Positions 60,612-64,000 of a stretch of DNA of 64,000 nucleotides are shown here, one piece after another; position 1 is the first letter of the stretch, and each line of letters opens with the position of its first letter. This stretch comes from Oleidesulfovibrio sp047973035 (GTDB taxonomy: Bacteria; Desulfobacterota; Desulfovibrionia; Desulfovibrionales; Desulfovibrionaceae): positions 62,001 through 126,000 of the forward strand of contig NZ_JBKEBF010000031.1 of the NCBI RefSeq assembly GCF_047973035.1, read 5' to 3'. Below the pieces are notes generated by a model, which saw only the letters and a list, made by a program, of their open reading frames with translations, was not told the DNA's origin and did no database searches. Made by a program: the position numbers and the translations under genes.

Positions 60612-61519
60612 ATCATACCGAGCACACCGGCCACGAATACTTCACTGACCAGTCCGCAATTGAAGCTTTGGCTCAACGGCTGGGAGGCAAAAATGTCGTC
60701 CTCGGCGCTTACCTGACGGGCCGCGAACACCCGCAGCACGGCACCAGAATCATGGCGGAAAACATCGACTACATTGCAGGATGGCTGCACAGCGGCATGC
60801 GCCTGAAGCTGGACATGGTAATTTTGCACGATGGCCTGTCCGAAGCTTTTCAGCAGCGCTGCCACGCAGCCGTAGCCGTTCATCACAGCGAAAAAAAGCG
60901 CGGCACGCTGACCTTCCTGCAAGTCGCCCCCGGTCGCTTCACCATTGCTGACGAACGCTTCCTTGCCATGCTGGCACTGCTGGAACGGGTACGCTTCCGC
61001 AATATCTTTATGGTGGATGTTTCCGATGCATGGTTTAACGCCGACCCCTTCAAGCTGGTTGAAAAGCGCTCACTCAAGCGCTTCTTCGACAGTGGCAGCT
61101 TCGTCCGCACCAAGGGCATCAAAGGCTTTTTAAAAGCCGTTGCCGGTCAGTACCGCGCATGGCGTGACCGCAAGCGCTACACAGTTTTCATCGGCGGCGA
61201 GAGTAACACCATCGGGGATAATCCGTGGATGCAGCGTCATATACGCAAGGTATTCGGGCAGGACATGCCGCATCTGGCAGAAAAGCCTGTCTACAACTGT
61301 GGAATCCTCGGCGGCGATCAGCGCCATCTGGTATCAGTGCTGCGTACCGTCAAATCCGAAATGGAACGCTGCAACGTAACCGATGTGCTCAACGATATGG
61401 CAGTGTTCAACCGTGTATTGCACGATTCGCAATACCATCTTGCCTACAGCAACGGGGTGCTCAACAGCCCGTGGAAAGCGTGGGCAAAAAAAGGCAAGCA
61501 CGCCATCTTCCACAAATAG
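60608..61519 (+). CDS. Putative glycosyltransferase-like protein
   Basis: A 303-residue soluble protein. The core FRNIFMVDVSDAWFNADPFKLV (about 128-149, of which VDVSDAWF is a DxD-like metal site) and the later YNCGILGGDQRHLVSVL look like a nucleotide-sugar transferase fold (GT-A), as does NVVLGAYLTGREHPQ at the start. Exact family is unclear to me. It ends the cassette after the PqqD-like gene and overlaps it by four bases, which suggests that it modifies whatever the PqqD-like protein presents (inference). Confidence 0.65.
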   Translation: MNHTEHTGHEYFTDQSAIEALAQRLGGKNVVLGAYLTGREHPQHGTRIMAENIDYIAGWLHSGMRLKLDMVILHDGLSEAFQQRCHAAVAVHHSEKKRGTLTFLQVAPGRFTIADERFLAMLALLERVRFRNIFMVDVSDAWFNADPFKLVEKRSLKRFFDSGSFVRTKGIKGFLKAVAGQYRAWRDRKRYTVFIGGESNTIGDNPWMQRHIRKVFGQDMPHLAEKPVYNCGILGGDQRHLVSVLRTVKSEMERCNVTDVLNDMAVFNRVLHDSQYHLAYSNGVLNSPWKAWAKKGKHAIFHK

Positions 61520-61530
61520 CGATACAATCA

Positions 61531-61572
61531 AAAACGCCCTTTCCGGAATTATCTGGAAAGGGCGTTTTTTTT
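61531..61572 (+). terminator. Terminator of the PqqD cassette
   Basis: AAAACGCCCTTTCC and GGAAAGGGCGTTTT form a 14-bp stem followed by T-run. Confidence 0.92.
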
Positions 61573-61918
61573 ATTGCCAGAGTGCCAAAATACAAAATCT
61601 TCTGCCAGCTGCAAGCACTTACGCCTCGAACAGAAGCGCCCATTTTCACCTTTTGAATTATGCAGACAGAGGCGGGAGTTTCTTTTTTCATATTGTGACG
61701 CATATTGGCGACAATATCAGAGCTTGTCGGGTGCAGCTTCCATGCGACAGAGGCCGACTTCTGCGCTGTGATAACCAAATCACACAGTCAGCAGACAAGG
61801 GAGGCTTACCTCTATTTCCTTCTTTACAAAGCATCCATTAAGCAGCCTGCCGCAACCGGACTCTGAAGCTGGCGAGGAATCTTTCTGTACGGAGCACGCA
61901 GGGTGGCGTTACGGGGTA
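61573..61918. other. Intergenic region between convergent genes with a TGTGAT-N6-ATCACA dyad
   Basis: About 345 bases with no convincing gene. The dyad at 61767-61784 resembles a CRP/FNR-family half-site pair but with wider spacing. Open frames here run through the terminator and lack ribosome sites. Confidence 0.3.
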
Positions 61919-63067
61919 TCAATCCTCTTGGACTTCGCCGAAAAGTTTCAATCGCAACTCAGGCAATGACCTGCCCGTCTTTTTTGCCAATGCGGCCAAA
62001 GCTTCGTACTCTGCCCTGCTCATGGTACTGCCGCCGACTTCGTACTCTTTCGCATCCAGTTGACCGCTGGGGGTGTTTAAAACGCTCTTTCGCCGTGGCA
62101 GGATGACACGCTCCGTACGTTGGCGACGCAGCCCCAAGGTATGCGTATGATGTATTACAGCTTCTTCCAGAGCAGACAGCTCGGCAGGACGACATAGAAG
62201 CGTAAGAGTGCCGCCGGGGCGATTTTTCTTCATCATGCCAGGTGTGAAAATAACGTCCAGCGCTCCGGCAGCCATAAGCGCATCAATGGCGTGGCCCAAC
62301 TCTTCACCTGTCAGGTGGTCGATGTTGGTCTGCAATGTGTAGATAACGTCATGCTCCTGCACCGTCTGTTGTTCGAGCAGGAACATCCGCAGCGGCCCGC
62401 CGCCTTGCCTGCTGCCGAACGCAGTGGCACCGGCAGCCAGCACGCCTTGCGGCCCGTCTGCAAATTCGTCAGTGACAGCATCAATAATAAGCGCGCCTGT
62501 GGGCGTAATAAGCTCCTGCCGCGCTTTGGAGGGCACGACCGGCTTTCCCTGCATGAGTGCGGCTGTTGCGGGTGCAGGCAGAGGAAGCTCGCCATGTTCG
62601 CAAAGCACTGTACCTGTAAACCACGGTAGCGGGGCGCAGCTTACATAATGCACGCCTAGCTGCTCCAGCCCCCAGAATGCCCCGACAACGTCCACCAGCG
62701 TATCCACCGCGCCGACTTCATGAAAATGCACCTGATCAACCTCAATGCCATGTGCCTGCGCTTCAACATCAGCCAGTCTGGCAATCGCACGCATGCTCCG
62801 CTGCTTTACCCGCGGCGAAACATCAAGCCGCCGGATTATGTCCTCCAGCTGAGGCCTGTGACGTAAAGGCTGGGCCTGCGGCCAGTCGATCTCCATCCGG
62901 CTTCCGGCAAGGCCGTTACGATATTCAGAAACAGCCCGCACGCTGACATCTATCCCCGCAGACACAAAGACCTGCTGAAGAGCTGAAGCATCACACCCCA
63001 GCCCGCAAAGAGCAGCAAGAAACATGTCGCCGCCTAACCCGAATGCACAGTCGATGTATAATTTCAT
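61919..63067 (-). CDS. larC: LarC-family nickel insertion protein
   Basis: Protein of 382 residues that inserts nickel into the pyridinium pincer cofactor of lactate racemase and relatives. The family start LYIDCAFGLGGDMFLAALCGL is followed by VHFHEVGAVDTLVDVVGAFWGLE, LPLPAPATAALMQG and ELITPTGALIIDAV. The later TNIDHLTGEELGHAIDALMAAGALDVIFTPGMMKKNRPG is split here for length but is contiguous. No frameshift between N- and C-terminal halves is seen, unlike the two-part larC of lactobacilli. larB, larE and larA are not in the window. Confidence 0.92.
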   Translation of the reverse strand: MKLYIDCAFGLGGDMFLAALCGLGCDASALQQVFVSAGIDVSVRAVSEYRNGLAGSRMEIDWPQAQPLRHRPQLEDIIRRLDVSPRVKQRSMRAIARLADVEAQAHGIEVDQVHFHEVGAVDTLVDVVGAFWGLEQLGVHYVSCAPLPWFTGTVLCEHGELPLPAPATAALMQGKPVVPSKARQELITPTGALIIDAVTDEFADGPQGVLAAGATAFGSRQGGGPLRMFLLEQQTVQEHDVIYTLQTNIDHLTGEELGHAIDALMAAGALDVIFTPGMMKKNRPGGTLTLLCRPAELSALEEAVIHHTHTLGLRRQRTERVILPRRKSVLNTPSGQLDAKEYEVGGSTMSRAEYEALAALAKKTGRSLPELRLKLFGEVQED

Positions 63068-63112
63068 GAGAGTCTCCCTCTCGCTCCTTGCAGCGTATGA
63101 GTATAATTTCAG

Positions 63113-63142
63113 TTGAACCTGCTGCCAGATTGTGATTAATAT
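63113..63142 (+). promoter_or_regulatory. Sigma-70 promoter of the CBS gene
   Basis: TTGAAC at 63113-63118 and TAATAT at 63137-63142, 18 bases apart, 55 bases before the ATG. Confidence 0.5.
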
Positions 63143-63197
63143 ATCATATACATAACCTTAAAGGCGCCTCTTTGCACCGCCACAGGAGGAGATTCCC

Positions 63198-63872
63198 ATG
63201 CTGATTCGCGACTGGATGTCAAGAGACGTCATTAGCGCCACCCCGGATATGTCGATGATGCGGGCCTCGAAGTTGATGAAAGAACACAACTTTGACCGTC
63301 TGCCCGTTGTGGATGCAAATAACAAACTGGTCGGTATCCTGTCTGACCGTGACATCAAAGAAGCATCCCCCTCAAAGGCGACTACTCTTGATGTGCACGA
63401 GCTGTATTACCTGCTTTCTGAAATCAAGGTCAAAGACATCATGACAAAAGATGTCTGTGCCGCAACGCCTGATGATACAGTGGAAAACGCCGCACTGGTA
63501 ATGCTGGAGCGGGACTTCAGCGGCATGCCGGTAATAGATGAGGATGGACGCCTTGTAGGCATCATTACCGACAAAGACATTTTTAAAGTGCTTTTGTCCA
63601 TATCCGGTGCACGGCATGGCGGGGTGCAATTCGGCTTTTTACTGCCGAATTCGCCCGGCACTCTCAAACCCATTGTGGATACACTCCGCTCTCATTCCGC
63701 ACGCATCACGTCCATTCTGACTTTCGAAGACAGAGACGACGGCATGAGGCAGGTATTCATTCGTATCCGTCCTATGGACAGATCAGACGAAAACACGCTT
63801 ATTGATGAACTTAAATCCAAATTCCGCATGACATACTGGTCGAGAGCCAATGTACATACCGGTCCTTTTTAA
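63198..63872 (+). CDS. CBS-pair protein with C-terminal ACT-like region (AcuB-like)
   Basis: A 224-residue soluble protein. Two CBS motifs fill residues 1-135: MLIRDWMSRDVISATPDMSM with FDRLPVVDANNKLVGILSDRD, then VKDIMTKDVCAATPDDT with SGMPVIDEDGRLVGIITDKD. Residues about 140-215 form an ACT-like domain (GFLLPNSPGTLKPIVDTLRS and FIRIRPMD). This is the AcuB arrangement, which binds adenine nucleotides and amino-acid-like ligands. GGAGGAG precedes ATG. The 84 bases after its terminator hold nothing. Confidence 0.92.
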   Translation: MLIRDWMSRDVISATPDMSMMRASKLMKEHNFDRLPVVDANNKLVGILSDRDIKEASPSKATTLDVHELYYLLSEIKVKDIMTKDVCAATPDDTVENAALVMLERDFSGMPVIDEDGRLVGIITDKDIFKVLLSISGARHGGVQFGFLLPNSPGTLKPIVDTLRSHSARITSILTFEDRDDGMRQVFIRIRPMDRSDENTLIDELKSKFRMTYWSRANVHTGPF

Positions 63873-63893
63873 ACACTTCCCATGTACGTATCG

Positions 63894-63922
63894 GCGGGCA
63901 CGATTATGTGCCCGCTTTTTTT
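63894..63922 (+). terminator. Terminator of the CBS gene
   Basis: GCGGGCAC and GTGCCCGC around a six-base loop, followed by TTTTTTT. Confidence 0.92.
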
Positions 63923-64000
63923 ATTTCTCTGCCATATTCAGAAAGTCGCAACGATTCAGAATGATTACTTTTTAGTATATCATTCCTCTTAAAAAGTATG

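Noticed and set aside
61461..61778. Minus-strand frame of 105 codons in the gap before larC stop
   Set aside because: It runs through the strong terminator at 61531 and into the antisense of the glycosyltransferase-like gene.

Overview
The window looks like a chromosomal segment of a Desulfovibrio-type sulfate-reducing deltaproteobacterium. The support is indirect: a complete set of futalosine-pathway menaquinone genes apart from mqnB, anaerobic cobalamin genes (cbiD, a cbiE-cbiT fusion, cbiF/cobM), a cysteine desulfidase operon, many Fe-S proteins, sigma-54 promoters, a DUF2318/FtsX iron system, and at least one likely selenoprotein. I saw no rRNA, tRNA, CRISPR array, insertion sequence or prophage.

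Region 1 (1-20 kb) centres on surface polysaccharide and cyclic-di-GMP. A minus-strand operon reads from a sigma-54 promoter at about 5.4 kb: a PrsT-like TPR lipoprotein, a sugar phosphotransferase, a Wza-like export protein and a Wzz-like chain-length protein cut by the window edge. These resemble families of exosortase (XrtA)/PEP-CTERM systems. On the plus strand follow a DevBCA-like tripartite exporter and a CPBP (CAAX) protease. Next comes a 1048-residue fusion of an N-acyltransferase, an E1/ThiF domain and a nitroreductase. Then come two ribbon-helix-helix/PilZ proteins, a sigma-54 activator with a Glu in place of the phosphoacceptor Asp, a patatin phospholipase, a four-CBS/PAS/GGDEF cyclase and a degenerate GGDEF protein. 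Two of these also carry sigma-54-like promoters.

Region 2 (20.5-32 kb) holds an Fe(III) ABC importer whose binding protein is frameshifted in an A8 run, an aminopeptidase P, and a cysteine/serine catabolic module (YheO-like regulator, RidA, symporter, CyuA-like desulfidase) with a repeated candidate operator. A 790-base intergenic stretch may encode a 19-residue amphipathic peptide. A rhodanese lipoprotein and a MauE/DoxX membrane protein end the region.

Region 3 (32-47 kb) contains cobalamin genes, a ferredoxin-like protein, a DUF2318-permease-ATPase metal transport module, and mqnD with the divergent mqnE-mqnC-mqnA operon. Several proteins here carry long low-complexity insertions (CbiD, DUF429-like, permease).

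Region 4 (47-64 kb) carries a transporter, a 5'-nucleotidase, a doubly degenerate GGDEF/TPR protein and a redox operon. That operon (nitroreductase, MBL hydrolase, TusA-like protein with in-frame UGA, iron-sulfur flavoprotein) holds the most striking signal: a Cys-UGA motif followed by a good bacterial SECIS-like hairpin. Then come ComF, a CheY-like regulator, a Tim44-like protein, a SpoIIE phosphatase whose reading frame also crosses a UGA, a four-gene cassette with a PqqD-like protein, LarC, and a CBS protein.
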